In this document: piece by piece, positions 43,253-51,864 of the stretch
Layout of the letters: each line of letters starts with the position of its first letter
Position numbering within the stretch: position 1 is the stretch's first letter
Assembly (NCBI GenBank): GCA_965260935.1
Contig: OZ253374.1
Coordinates: 1,674,001-1,738,000 of the forward strand
Source of the DNA: JBBROS01 sp965260935
Lineage (GTDB): Bacteria > Pseudomonadota > Alphaproteobacteria > Acetobacterales > Acetobacteraceae
Reading direction: 5' to 3'
Length of the DNA: 64,000 nt
Notes under the pieces: model-generated
Told to the model about the DNA's origin: nothing
The model's input: the letters and a program-made list of their open reading frames with translations, nothing else
Databases searched by the model: none
Translations under genes and position numbers: made by a program

Positions 43253-44437
43253 TCAGTTCATGGTGGTGAGGCGGTCGAGAGCGTCCGCGAGTTGGGCCGG
43301 GTCGCGGGCGATGCACATGCGTAGGTGGGCGCGGGCGGTGGTCCCGAACAGGGCGCCGGGGGCAAGGCCGACCTTGGCGCGCTGCAAGACGTCGAGGCAG
43401 GCGGCGTGGCTGTCGTCCCAGCCTTCGACGGCGAAGAAGGCGTACATGCCGCCTCGGGGTATGGGGGGCAGCTTGAACAGGGGGTTCCGGCTCAGGCGGT
43501 CGTAGGCGAGTTGCAGCCCGGCATGGCAGCGGGCGCGCATCTCGGTGACGAAAGGCTCGCCGTGGTTCAGGGCGGCGGCGGCGGCGACCTGGATGAAGTC
43601 GGCGGTGCCGGAGGACATGTATTGGGTGAGGGCCAGGACCTCGTTGGCGATGCCGGGGGGATGGGTCAGCCAGCCGGCGCGGAAGCCGGTCATGGCCCAG
43701 GCCTTGGAGAAGGAGTTGACGCACAGGACAAGGTCGTCCGGCTCCGCGATCTCCAGCATGGAGGGGGCGGCGTCTCCGTCCCAGAACAGGCGGGCGTAGA
43801 CCTCGTCGGCGATGATCCAGATGCCGCGGTCGCGGGAGAAGCCGAGCAGGGCTTGGAGTTCCTCGCGCGAGGCGGTCCAGCCGGTGGGGTTGGCGGGCGA
43901 GGAGAACAGGATGGCGCGGGTGCGGGCGTCGCAGCGGGCGAAGAGCTGGTCCAGGTCGAGACGCCAGCCGCGGGCGTCGAGGCGGAGCGGCACGGGGCGG
44001 GGCTCCGCGCCGACCAGGTGGGCGCAGTTGTGGCTGTTGGGCCATTGCGGCTCGACGTAGACGACGTTGCTGCCCATGTCGGCGACCAGTTCCAACGCGA
44101 GCAGCATGGCCTGCATGCCGCTGGGCTGCACGGCGCTGCGGTCCGGGCCGATCGGGCGGTTGTAGAGCCGGGTCTGGTAGGCGCTGAGAGCCTCGACCAG
44201 CTCTCGGTTGCCGCGCATGTCGGGGACATAGAAGGTGCGCCCAGCGTCGAGCGCCCCTTTGGCGGCGTCGCGGATGAAGGCGGGCGTGGCGAGGTCGCTC
44301 TCGCCGTACCAAAGCGGGATCATGCCGGGGATAGGGCCGGCGCGGGCGGCGAGGGTGGCGATGTTCTCCACCGTCATGTCCTGGACTTGCGGGCGCAGGC
44401 GGGCGCGGGGGGAGAACGGAGGGCGGTTGCTCAGCAT
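43253..44437 (-). CDS. Class I/II pyridoxal-phosphate aminotransferase
   Basis: PLP-dependent fold-type I aminotransferase, 394 residues from the ATG that overlaps the lactonase stop. Features are IPLWYGESDLATPAFIRDAA, SGMQAMLLALELVADMG, FSSPANPTGWTASREELQAL, DEVYARLFWDG, and the PLP lysine in NSFSKAWAMTGFRAGWLTHP. It resembles aspartate/alanine aminotransferases. Its place between a lactonase and a sugar dehydrogenase is unusual for a purely oxidative sugar route and suggests an amino or keto intermediate. A longer frame to 45133 is a shadow of the lactonase gene. Confidence 0.87.
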   Translation of the reverse strand: MLSNRPPFSPRARLRPQVQDMTVENIATLAARAGPIPGMIPLWYGESDLATPAFIRDAAKGALDAGRTFYVPDMRGNRELVEALSAYQTRLYNRPIGPDRSAVQPSGMQAMLLALELVADMGSNVVYVEPQWPNSHNCAHLVGAEPRPVPLRLDARGWRLDLDQLFARCDARTRAILFSSPANPTGWTASREELQALLGFSRDRGIWIIADEVYARLFWDGDAAPSMLEIAEPDDLVLCVNSFSKAWAMTGFRAGWLTHPPGIANEVLALTQYMSSGTADFIQVAAAAALNHGEPFVTEMRARCHAGLQLAYDRLSRNPLFKLPPIPRGGMYAFFAVEGWDDSHAACLDVLQRAKVGLAPGALFGTTARAHLRMCIARDPAQLADALDRLTTMN

Positions 44438-45360
44438 CACGGGGCCGCGCCGTTGGCGTTGACCATGATGGCGTAGAGCGAGGTGGTGGCGGTGATGTAC
44501 AGCCGGTTCCGCTTGGGGCCGCCGAAGCAGAGATTGGCGACGGCCTCGGGAACGGCGATGCGGCCGAGCCTCGTGCCGTCGGGGTGGTAGCAATGGACGC
44601 CGTCGCCGGCGGAGGCCCAGACATGCCCGGCGGCATCGACGCGGATGCCGTCGAACAGCCCGGCTTGACAGGTGGCGAACACCTCGCCGCCGCTGATTTC
44701 GCCGCCGGGCGAAACCTCGAAGCGGCGCATGTGACGAGGCCCGTCCGCGACGTGGGTCGCCCCAGTGTCGGCCACGTAGAGCAGGCGTTCGTCGGGGGAG
44801 AAGGCGAGGCCGTTGGGCTTGACCATGCTGGTGATGACAGGAGTCGCCTGACCTCCGGGAGGGACGCGGTAGACGTAGCTGCCGCCGGCCTCGCTCACGG
44901 CGCGCTCGCCTTCGTAGTCGCTGTCGATGCCGTATGTGGGGTCGGTGAACCAGACCGTGCCGTCGCTGGAGACGACGACGTCGTTGGGCGAATTGAGGCG
45001 GCGGCCGTCGCACTCGGCAGCGATTACGGTGCGGCTGCCGTCGTGCTCGGTGCGGGAAACGCAGCGCCCGCCGTGCTCGCAGGAGACGAGGCGGCCTTGG
45101 CGGTCCGTCGCGTGGCCGTTCATGTTGCCGCAAGGGGAAAGGTGGGTCGTGACGCTGCCGTCGGTCTCGCTGTAGCGGAGCAGGCGGTCGTTGGGGATGT
45201 CGGACCAGTAGAGCGCGCGGTGGGCGGGAAAGTAGGCCGGGCCCTCGGCCCAGCGGCAGCCGGTGTAGAGGTGTTCGAGCCGCGCGTGGACGTGGATGAG
45301 AGTGCGGAAGCGGGGGTCGGCCACGTCGACCTGGGCTTGTATGACGTTGGGAAGCTGCAT
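44437..45360 (-). CDS. SMP-30/gluconolactonase-type sugar lactonase
   Basis: Six-bladed beta-propeller lactonase, 307 residues, which opens sugar 1,4- or 1,5-lactones to aldonic acids with a divalent metal. Markers are EGPAYFPAHRALYWSDIPND near residues 39-58 (metal-ligand Glu), NGHATDRQGRLVSCEHGGRC, SPNDVVVSSDGTVWFTDPTY (metal-ligand Asn), KPNGLAFSPDERLLYVADTG, and DGIRVDAAGHVWASAGDGVH (catalytic Asp region). It leads the operon lactonase-aminotransferase-dehydrogenase, diverging from the second importer. Confidence 0.92.
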   Translation of the reverse strand: MQLPNVIQAQVDVADPRFRTLIHVHARLEHLYTGCRWAEGPAYFPAHRALYWSDIPNDRLLRYSETDGSVTTHLSPCGNMNGHATDRQGRLVSCEHGGRCVSRTEHDGSRTVIAAECDGRRLNSPNDVVVSSDGTVWFTDPTYGIDSDYEGERAVSEAGGSYVYRVPPGGQATPVITSMVKPNGLAFSPDERLLYVADTGATHVADGPRHMRRFEVSPGGEISGGEVFATCQAGLFDGIRVDAAGHVWASAGDGVHCYHPDGTRLGRIAVPEAVANLCFGGPKRNRLYITATTSLYAIMVNANGAAP

Positions 45361-45402
45361 CGGCTCCGCCTTATTCAGTTGCCATTCTGCGAAGCGGGCC
45401 TA

Positions 45403-45447
45403 CCATTGTTCCCCAGGCGCCGCCATAGCGCGGGCGCGTAACAATGG
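45403..45447. promoter_or_regulatory. Inverted repeat in the divergent sugar promoter region
   Basis: CCATTGTT (45403-45410) and AACAATGG (45440-45447) are perfect 8-bp arms, about 37 bp centre to centre, in the 96-bp gap between divergent sugar operons. The right arm ends 9 bp before the receptor start codon. Spaced arms of this kind suit a regulator that binds two half sites or loops the DNA. No regulator gene is nearby. Confidence 0.5.
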
Positions 45448-45456
45448 GGAAACGTC

Positions 45457-46470
45457 ATGCGCGAACTGCACAAAGCAACGATCGTGGCAGCGGGATTGTT
45501 GGCCGCCATTCCGGCCCATGCCGCGGACACGTCGGGTAAGAAGGTGGCGCTGTCGAACAACTACGCCGGGAACTCGTGGCGGCAGGCGATGCTGTCGAGC
45601 TTCGAGAAGGCGGGCAAGGAGGCGGTGGCGGCCAAGCAGCTTGGCGGCGCGAAAAGTTTCACCACGGCGGAGAACCAGGCGACGGAGCAGGCGGCACAGA
45701 TCCAGAACCTAGTGCTGCAGGGGTATGACGCGATCGTGGTCGATGCCGTCTCGCCCACGGCGCTGAATGGGGCGATCAGGCAGGCTTGCGATGCGGGAAT
45801 CGTCGTCGTGTCGTTCGACAGCACGGTGACGGAGCCTTGCGCCTACAAGGTTGGCGTGGACTTCCGGCAGATGGGGCGGATGCAGGTCGACTACATGGCC
45901 AAGCGGGGGCTGAAGGGGAACCTGCTGGAGGTGCGCGGGCTGGCCGGCAGCAGCGTCGATGCCGAGATCCATGAGGGGATCGAGGCGGGGGTGAAGGCGC
46001 ATCCGGAGTTCAAGATCGTGGCGTCCGTCAATGGGAACTGGACGCAGACGGTGGCGCAGCAGGCGGTGGCCGGGGTGCTGCCGACGTTGCCGGAGATCGC
46101 GGGCGTGGTGACGCAGGGGGGCGACGGGTACGGGACGGCGCAGGCGTTCGCGGCGGCCGGGCGCAAGGAGCCGCCGATCTTCATGGGCAACCGCTACGAC
46201 GAGCTGACGTGGTGGAAGCAGCAGAAGGAGAAGGACGGGTACGCGACCGAGTCGGCGTCCATTTCGCCCGGCTGCTCGACCTTCGCGTTGTGGGTGGCGC
46301 AGCAGGTGCTGGAAGGGGCGAAGGTGCCGAAAGAGATGACGTTGCCGATCGTGACAGTGACGGAGGACACGCTCGACAAGGCGCTGTCACAGACCGCGCC
46401 CGGCAGCGTGACGATGATCGAATACGGGCAGCAGCAGGTGAAGGACTTCATCGCCCAGCAAAAGGGCTAA
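45457..46470 (+). CDS. Second sugar ABC transporter periplasmic binding protein
   Basis: Type I periplasmic receptor, 337 residues, with signal peptide MRELHKATIVAAGLLAAI cleaved near AHA-ADT. Core elements are VALSNNYAGNSWRQAMLSSF, QGYDAIVVDAVSPTALNGAI, DAGIVVVSFDSTVTEPC and AGVVTQGGDGYGTAQAFAAA. It differs from the first receptor in the ligand-contact loops, so a different sugar or sugar derivative is expected. It leads the rightward operon of receptor, ATPase and two permeases. Confidence 0.88.
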   Translation: MRELHKATIVAAGLLAAIPAHAADTSGKKVALSNNYAGNSWRQAMLSSFEKAGKEAVAAKQLGGAKSFTTAENQATEQAAQIQNLVLQGYDAIVVDAVSPTALNGAIRQACDAGIVVVSFDSTVTEPCAYKVGVDFRQMGRMQVDYMAKRGLKGNLLEVRGLAGSSVDAEIHEGIEAGVKAHPEFKIVASVNGNWTQTVAQQAVAGVLPTLPEIAGVVTQGGDGYGTAQAFAAAGRKEPPIFMGNRYDELTWWKQQKEKDGYATESASISPGCSTFALWVAQQVLEGAKVPKEMTLPIVTVTEDTLDKALSQTAPGSVTMIEYGQQQVKDFIAQQKG

Positions 46471-46484
46471 GGCGCGCCCTGGCC

Positions 46485-47918
46485 GTGGAGGACGCCATCC
46501 GGTTGCGCGGCGTCGCCAAGAGCTTCGGCGCCGTCCGTGCCTTGGCCAGGGTGGACCTGCATCTGAGCCGGGGAGAGTGCCTGGGGCTGGTCGGGCATAA
46601 CGGGGCGGGGAAGTCCACGCTGATGAACGTGCTGGCGGGGACGCTGGCGCCGGACGCCGGGTCGTTGCAGGTGCTGGGGGAGGAAGCGGCGGCGGGGGTG
46701 CGGCACGAGGCCATCCGGTGCGTTTTCCAGGAGGGATCATTGTGCCCGAACCTGACGATCGCGGAGAATGCGCGGGTGATGCATTCCGGGATGTCCGGCT
46801 TCGGCTGGCGACGGCGGGCCGGGGCGGTGATGGCCGAGGCGCTGGACCAGGTGTTCCTGGGACATGGGCTGCGCGGCGGCCAGGTGGCAGGGGACCTGCC
46901 GATCGGGCAGCGGCAAATGGTGGAGATCGCGCGGGCGTTCAGCCATACGGGCGCGCCGCCGGCGGTGGTGATCCTGGATGAGCCGACCTCGTCGCTCGAC
47001 GCCCACGCGGCGGAGGGGTTGCTGCGGCACGTGCGGGCCTTCACGGCGGCGGGCGGGGCTGCGGCGTTCATCTCGCACAAGCTGGGCGAGGTGCTGACGG
47101 TGGCGGACCGGATCGTGGTGATGCGGGACGGGCGCGTGGCGCTGGATGCGGCGCGGGAGGGGATGACGCGGGACAGCGTGGTATCGGCGATGGGCCACGC
47201 GGCGCCGGTCGCGGGGGAGCGGCGGCGGCGGGATCTGGCCGGGCGGGCGGTGCGGCTGCGGATCGAGGGCGAGGCGGCCGGAGGGGCGGTGCTGGAGGCG
47301 CGAGAGGGAGAGGTGATCGGGCTTGCCGGGCTTGCCGGCCACGGGCAGACGCGGCTGCTGCAGCGGGTGCTGGCGGCGGCGGGGAGGCGGGATGCGTCCG
47401 TGCGGCTGGATGTGGCGGCGGCGCTGGTGGCGGGGGACCGGGTAAGCGACGGAGTGTTCCCGCTGTGGTCGATCGCGCGGAACATGAGCGTGCGGTCGCT
47501 GCCTGCGATGCGGCGGGGACCGTTGATTGACCTGTCGCGGGAGCGGGCGTTCGCGCAGGAGTGGCGGGGGCGGATGGGGCTGGCGACGCCGGATGTGGGA
47601 AACCCGATCCTGTCGTTGTCAGGGGGGAACCAGCAGAAGGCGCTGTTCGCCCGGGCCTTGGCGAGCGACGCGCAGGTGGTGCTGATGGACGATCCGATGC
47701 GCGGGGTGGATGTGGGGACGAAGCGGGACGTCTATGGGCTGATCGGGGCCGAGGCGGAGCGGGGGCGGACGTTCCTTTGGTATACGACGGAGTTCGACGA
47801 GCTGCTGCATTGCGACCGGGTTTTCGTGTTCCGCGACGGGCGGGTGACGGGGGCGCTGGAGGGGGATGCGGTGAGCGAGGACGCGGTGCTGCGGCTGTCG
47901 TTCGCGGAGGCCGCGTAG
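46485..47918 (+). CDS. Second sugar ABC transporter ATPase (two nucleotide-binding domains)
   Basis: Double ATPase of a CUT2 importer. The GTG at 46485 gives 477 residues, slightly short for the family. The first domain has GHNGAGKSTLMNVLAGTLAP, the signature-region IGQRQMVEIARAF and VVILDEPTSSLDAHAAEGLL. The second has a degenerate P-loop (LAGLAGHGQTRLLQRVLAAA) and LSLSGGNQQKALFARALASD plus VLMDDPMRGVDVGTKRDVYG. The linker between domains is trimmed, which explains the length. A longer frame to 46209 lies inside the receptor gene and is rejected. Confidence 0.9.
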   Translation: MEDAIRLRGVAKSFGAVRALARVDLHLSRGECLGLVGHNGAGKSTLMNVLAGTLAPDAGSLQVLGEEAAAGVRHEAIRCVFQEGSLCPNLTIAENARVMHSGMSGFGWRRRAGAVMAEALDQVFLGHGLRGGQVAGDLPIGQRQMVEIARAFSHTGAPPAVVILDEPTSSLDAHAAEGLLRHVRAFTAAGGAAAFISHKLGEVLTVADRIVVMRDGRVALDAAREGMTRDSVVSAMGHAAPVAGERRRRDLAGRAVRLRIEGEAAGGAVLEAREGEVIGLAGLAGHGQTRLLQRVLAAAGRRDASVRLDVAAALVAGDRVSDGVFPLWSIARNMSVRSLPAMRRGPLIDLSRERAFAQEWRGRMGLATPDVGNPILSLSGGNQQKALFARALASDAQVVLMDDPMRGVDVGTKRDVYGLIGAEAERGRTFLWYTTEFDELLHCDRVFVFRDGRVTGALEGDAVSEDAVLRLSFAEAA

Positions 47919-48878
47919 TTGCTCCCGGGGCGGATAGGGGGGCGGGCGCTGGCCTCAGCGCTGCGGGGGGCGTTGCCGGCGGTGGCGTTCGCGTTGCTGC
48001 TGGGGGCAATCTTCGCGCAGCAGCCGCGGACCATGTCGTATTTCGGCCTCAACCTGCTGCTGAACCTCGCTTTGCCGGTCGTGCTGGCGACGATGGCGCA
48101 GATGCTGGTGATCGCGGTCGGGGATCTCGATCTGTCGATCGGGCCGTTCGTCTCGCTGGTAACGTGCATCGGCGGCGTGGTGCTGCCGGCCAATCCGGTG
48201 CTGGGGGCGGGGCTGCTCGCGGCGGCGGTGGGGTTCTATGCGGCGACGGGGGCGCTGATCGGGGCGCGGGCATTGCCGGCGATCGTGGTGACGCTGGGCT
48301 TGTCGTTCGTCTGGCAGGGGCTGGCCGTGACCGTGCTGCCGACGCCGGGAGGAACTGCGCCCGCTTGGCTGGCGGGGGCGATGCGGTTCCGGCCGCCGCT
48401 GATGCCGCTGGCGTTGTGGGGGTCGGTGGCGGCCGCGGCCGTGCTGCACGTCCTGCTGATGCGGTCGGCTTACGGGACGGTGATCCGCGGCATGGGGGGG
48501 AATGCGCGGTCGGTGGCGCGGTCGGGGTGGAACCTGGTGGCACTGCGGTCGGCGGTCTATGGCGGGGCGGGGATGTTGGGAGTGCTGTCGGGGCTGAGCT
48601 TGCTGGGGCTGGCCACATCGGGGGATGCCAACTTGGCGGGGCGTTACACGCTGCTGTCGATCGCGGCGGTGATCCTGGGCGGGGGGGAGTTCGTGGGCGG
48701 GATCGTGTCGCCGGCAGGGGCGGTGCTGGGCGCGCTGACGCTGACGCTGGCGGCGTCGTTGCTCACGTTCCTGAACGTGCCGCCGGATTGGCAGATCGGG
48801 GCGCAGGGGGTGATCCTGATCGCGGTGCTCGGGTTGCGGGCCGTTATCGAGCGGATCGGGCGGCCGGCTGCGGCATGA
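47919..48878 (+). CDS. Sugar ABC transporter permease, first of pair
   Basis: CUT2-type permease, 319 residues from a TTG directly after the ATPase stop. It has eight to ten helices and the motif AQMLVIAVGDLDLSIGPFVS near residues 60-80. It also has VTLGLSFVWQGLAVTVLPTP and AAVILGGGEFVGGIVSPAGA. It overlaps the next permease by 4 bp (ATGA). Confidence 0.88.
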   Translation: MLPGRIGGRALASALRGALPAVAFALLLGAIFAQQPRTMSYFGLNLLLNLALPVVLATMAQMLVIAVGDLDLSIGPFVSLVTCIGGVVLPANPVLGAGLLAAAVGFYAATGALIGARALPAIVVTLGLSFVWQGLAVTVLPTPGGTAPAWLAGAMRFRPPLMPLALWGSVAAAAVLHVLLMRSAYGTVIRGMGGNARSVARSGWNLVALRSAVYGGAGMLGVLSGLSLLGLATSGDANLAGRYTLLSIAAVILGGGEFVGGIVSPAGAVLGALTLTLAASLLTFLNVPPDWQIGAQGVILIAVLGLRAVIERIGRPAAA

Positions 48879-49807
48879 GGGCGCTGCTGGCCCGGCCCTG
48901 GGCGTATAGCTGGATCGCAGCCGCGGCGGCCTGGGGCGTGGCGGTCGGGTTGAATGGCGGCGAGGGCGGCGGGGCGCTGCTGGCGGCGGCGTTGTCGTTC
49001 TCGGCATTCTCGGTGCTGGCGGCGTTGGGGCAGATGCTGGTGATCACGCTGGGGCCGGGGAACGTCGACCTGTCGATCCCGTCGGCGATCGCGCTGTCGG
49101 GCGCGGTGTCGATGGCAGTGATGGACGGGCAGGCGGCGATGGTCGTGCCGGGGTTGCTTGCGGCGGTAGGGGCCGGGATGGCGGTGGGGCTGTTCAACGT
49201 GGCGCTGATCCGGCTGCTGCGGATTCCGCCGATCATCGCGACGCTGTCGGCCGGGTTGGTGGTGATCTCGGTGGCGATCAGCTTCGGGCGGGGGCTGAAA
49301 GTGAAGCCGCCGCCGGAATTCGCCGCGTTCGCGACGGGGCGGGTGCTGGGTGTGCCGGTGCTGGCGCTGGCCGCGGCCGGGGCAATGGCGGTGGTCTGGC
49401 TCCTGCTGGAGCGGACAGTCAGCGGGCGGACGGTGGCGGCCATCGGGCAGAACGCGCGGGCGGCGCGGCTGGCGGGGCTGGCGGTGCAGCGGGTGCGGCT
49501 GCTGGCCTACGTGGCTTGCGCCGGGCTGGCCGGGCTGACGGGGGCTTTGCTGGCCGGGTTCTCGGGTGGGAACTCGCTCGACCAGGGTGGCGAGTACCTG
49601 CTACTGACCATCGCCGTCGTGGTGATCGGCGGGACGGAGGTGGGCGGGGGGCGTCCGAGCGTTGCAGGCATCGGCGGCGCGGCGCTGTTCATGTTCCTGC
49701 TGATCGCCATGCTGAACACGGCGGGCGCGGGGCCTGGCACGCGGATGCTGCTGACCGGGCTGATCATCATGGGAGTGATCGCCTTGGCTGGTGGGCCGCG
49801 GGATTAG
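48875..49807 (+). CDS. Sugar ABC transporter permease, second of pair
   Basis: Partner CUT2 permease, 310 residues. The matching motif is GQMLVITLGPGNVDLSIPSA near residues 51-70. Other elements are RIPPIIATLSAGLVVISVAI and LTIAVVVIGGTEVGGGRPSV. The pair predicts a heterodimer, unlike the single-permease importer on the other side of the locus. A frame starting near 47561 is a shadow of upstream genes. Confidence 0.87.
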   Translation: MRALLARPWAYSWIAAAAAWGVAVGLNGGEGGGALLAAALSFSAFSVLAALGQMLVITLGPGNVDLSIPSAIALSGAVSMAVMDGQAAMVVPGLLAAVGAGMAVGLFNVALIRLLRIPPIIATLSAGLVVISVAISFGRGLKVKPPPEFAAFATGRVLGVPVLALAAAGAMAVVWLLLERTVSGRTVAAIGQNARAARLAGLAVQRVRLLAYVACAGLAGLTGALLAGFSGGNSLDQGGEYLLLTIAVVVIGGTEVGGGRPSVAGIGGAALFMFLLIAMLNTAGAGPGTRMLLTGLIIMGVIALAGGPRD

Positions 49808-49810
49808 AGG

Positions 49811-50497
49811 ATGGGTCCGTTCGTCTGGCATGGCGGACTGATGTTGCTGGCCTGGTTCGTACTGCTGCCCGCGGGGGCTTTGATCACACGGTTCTACAAG
49901 GTATTGCCGCGGCAGGACTTTCCGGCGGTGGTGGACAGCAAGGCATGGTGGCGCGCGCACCTGGCGCTGCAATATGGCGGCACGGCCGTGGCAGGGGCGG
50001 CGTTCTGGATCGTTTGGGACGCGGTGGGGCGGGAGATGCATTGGTTCAACCCGCACGCCTTCCTTGGCGCGTCCGTGCTGGGCATCTGCGCGTTGCAGGT
50101 CCTGAGCGCCTGGTTGCGGGGAACGAAGGGCGGGCCGACGGAGAAGGGGGCGGACTCGAACGACCCAACAACTTGGCGAGGCGACCATTACGACATGACG
50201 CTTCGTCGTCGCGTGTTCGAGGCCTGGCATAAACACGCCGGCTATTTGGCATTCCTACTGGCGATCCCAACGGCTTGGCTGGGATTGGGCTTGATCGACA
50301 CGCCAGTGACGATGCGTTGCGTGCCGTTCTTGGCAGCCGGCGTATTCATCGCCGCTTTCATGACGCTGACCCGGCGCGGGCGGCAGGTGGATACCTGGAT
50401 CGCGGTATGGGGGCCGAAGCCCCCTTGCACCGCTACTCCGGCGCCGCGTCGCGGTCGTGGATCTCGGCCGGCGGGTGGGTGGCTTCGACCGCGGTGA
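49811..50497 (+). CDS. Cytochrome b561-domain membrane protein with odd C-terminal tail
   Basis: Predicted membrane heme protein that may shuttle electrons. The 228-residue protein has five helices and conserved His residues in FVWHGGLMLLAWFVLLPAG, RAHLALQYGGTA, EAWHKHAGYLAFLLAI and elsewhere, as in b561 domains. The last 25 residues (after GRQVDTWIAVWG) are Pro/Arg-rich and lie antisense to the convergent cupin gene, so the original stop may have been lost. It begins 3 bp after the second sugar permease. Confidence 0.78.
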   Translation: MGPFVWHGGLMLLAWFVLLPAGALITRFYKVLPRQDFPAVVDSKAWWRAHLALQYGGTAVAGAAFWIVWDAVGREMHWFNPHAFLGASVLGICALQVLSAWLRGTKGGPTEKGADSNDPTTWRGDHYDMTLRRRVFEAWHKHAGYLAFLLAIPTAWLGLGLIDTPVTMRCVPFLAAGVFIAAFMTLTRRGRQVDTWIAVWGPKPPCTATPAPRRGRGSRPAGGWLRPR

Positions 50498-50780
50498 AGG
50501 TGTCGATCACGCGGTAGCTGTGCTCGGCGTCCTTCGGCACGATCCATGAGCTGCCGGGCTGCAGCTTCACGGTCTGGCCTTCCGTGGTCAATTCGGCATG
50601 TCCGGCGATGACGTAGCCGACCGTCTCGTAAGTCCGGCGGACCGGCTTCATGTCGTCGAGCGGCTGCACCTGCTCCCACAGGCGCATCGACATCGACTTG
50701 CCGGTGGCGAGATACTTCTGTCCTTGCGTGCCGCTGGGCGAATGCCCGGCTTCGACTTTCTTCACGCTTGCGTCCGCCAT
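50433..50780 (-). CDS. Cupin-domain protein
   Basis: Small single-domain cupin, 115 residues. The ATG at 50780 follows an AAAGGAG-like site. The core is RRTYETVGYVIAGHAELTTE and LQPGSSWIVPKDAEHSYRVI, matching the two cupin motifs, with a His in motif 2; the metal-binding His pair of motif 1 is replaced (ETVGYVI), so a metal-dependent activity is doubtful. Its 3' end overlaps the convergent b561 gene by 65 bp. Confidence 0.82.
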   Translation of the reverse strand: MADASVKKVEAGHSPSGTQGQKYLATGKSMSMRLWEQVQPLDDMKPVRRTYETVGYVIAGHAELTTEGQTVKLQPGSSWIVPKDAEHSYRVIDTFTAVEATHPPAEIHDRDAAPE

Positions 50781-50847
50781 CAATAGGCTCCTTTCGTTGT
50801 GCCTGTTGTCACGCTCCACGGGGATGGAAGTTCCGAAAGCTGAGGCG

Positions 50848-51690
50848 CTACGCCTTCGAGAGGATCGCGCCCAGCCTCCCGATCTCGGTTTGCGGTCCGC
50901 GCATGTCGTCGCCCAACTCGGCGTAAAAGGCCGCGATCTGCCGATAGATGCCGGATTCGGTGCGCCCGTGACCGATGAATTCGGCAATCTCCAGCAGCTC
51001 CGGGGCAAACCGTTCGGCTTTGCCGAACATGTCTGGAACGCCGGTCTGGAGGCGCTTCAGCAGGTCGGGCTGGCTGGAGGCGAGTTCTTCGAGCAGCGTA
51101 TCGTCGCAGCCGGCGCGGTTGGCGGCGAGGAGCATGGCCGCACCGAGCGCGGTCAATCCTTTGGTGATGCCGGCATAGCTCATCTTCAGGGCGGAGGCTG
51201 CGCCGACCGGCCCATCCAGGACTTTGAAGCGGGCGGCCTGGCCGAACACGGCTGAAAGCTGGGCGGCAGCCGGTCCGCTGGCGATCAGCAGGGGGCCGGG
51301 TTGGCCGGGCGTCCCGGGGAGGCCGATGATGGCGCCGTCGGCGTAGGCGCATCCCGCTTGCTCGGCGATATGGCCGATCTCGACGCTTCGGGCGGGGCTG
51401 ACGGCGTTCCAATCCACATAGAGCGGACCCTGGGCACGGCTCCCGACAAGGGCGCCCACCCGCCGGGCCGTCGCCACCGCCTCGCTGGGCGGGACGATAG
51501 AGAACAGGATGTCGGCTTGGGCCAGGTCATGCTCCGGCACGATCTGGATATTTGCCTCGACCGCGCGACGCTGGCTGGCTGGGCTGCGGCCTGCGGGCGT
51601 GATGACGGTCAGGCCTGCGGCGGAAAGGCGCCCGCCGACGGCAGCCCCCATTTGGCCGGGGGAGATCAGGCCGATGATTGCTGGGGGCAT
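50848..51690 (-). CDS. NAD(P)-dependent oxidoreductase (6-phosphogluconate/beta-hydroxyacid dehydrogenase-like, DUF1932)
   Basis: Predicted cytoplasmic dehydrogenase, 280 residues from the ATG at 51690. The N-terminal Rossmann fold is IIGLISPGQMGAAVGGRLSA. The substrate-binding stretch is YADGAIIGLPGTPGQPGPLL. GAASALKMSYAGITKGLTAL carries the catalytic Lys region, and a C-terminal helical DUF1932 domain follows (about residues 190-260). The true substrate is unknown. The longer frame to 51972 adds unlikely residues. It is divergent from the FNT gene. Confidence 0.82.
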   Translation of the reverse strand: MPPAIIGLISPGQMGAAVGGRLSAAGLTVITPAGRSPASQRRAVEANIQIVPEHDLAQADILFSIVPPSEAVATARRVGALVGSRAQGPLYVDWNAVSPARSVEIGHIAEQAGCAYADGAIIGLPGTPGQPGPLLIASGPAAAQLSAVFGQAARFKVLDGPVGAASALKMSYAGITKGLTALGAAMLLAANRAGCDDTLLEELASSQPDLLKRLQTGVPDMFGKAERFAPELLEIAEFIGHGRTESGIYRQIAAFYAELGDDMRGPQTEIGRLGAILSKA

Positions 51691-51864
51691 GGGCGCCGCT
51701 CGATGCAGTTCGTGTGTGGGGGAGGTACGGAGCGTGGCCGGGGCGGGCGGCGCGGTCAACCCGGCCTGGCCAAGCCGCTTGGGTAAATCCTGTTCATATG
51801 ACATTGAGACAACGGCGCGGGTTGGGAACTGGTCCTGGATGCAACCGCGCTTGGAGCAGCGCCG

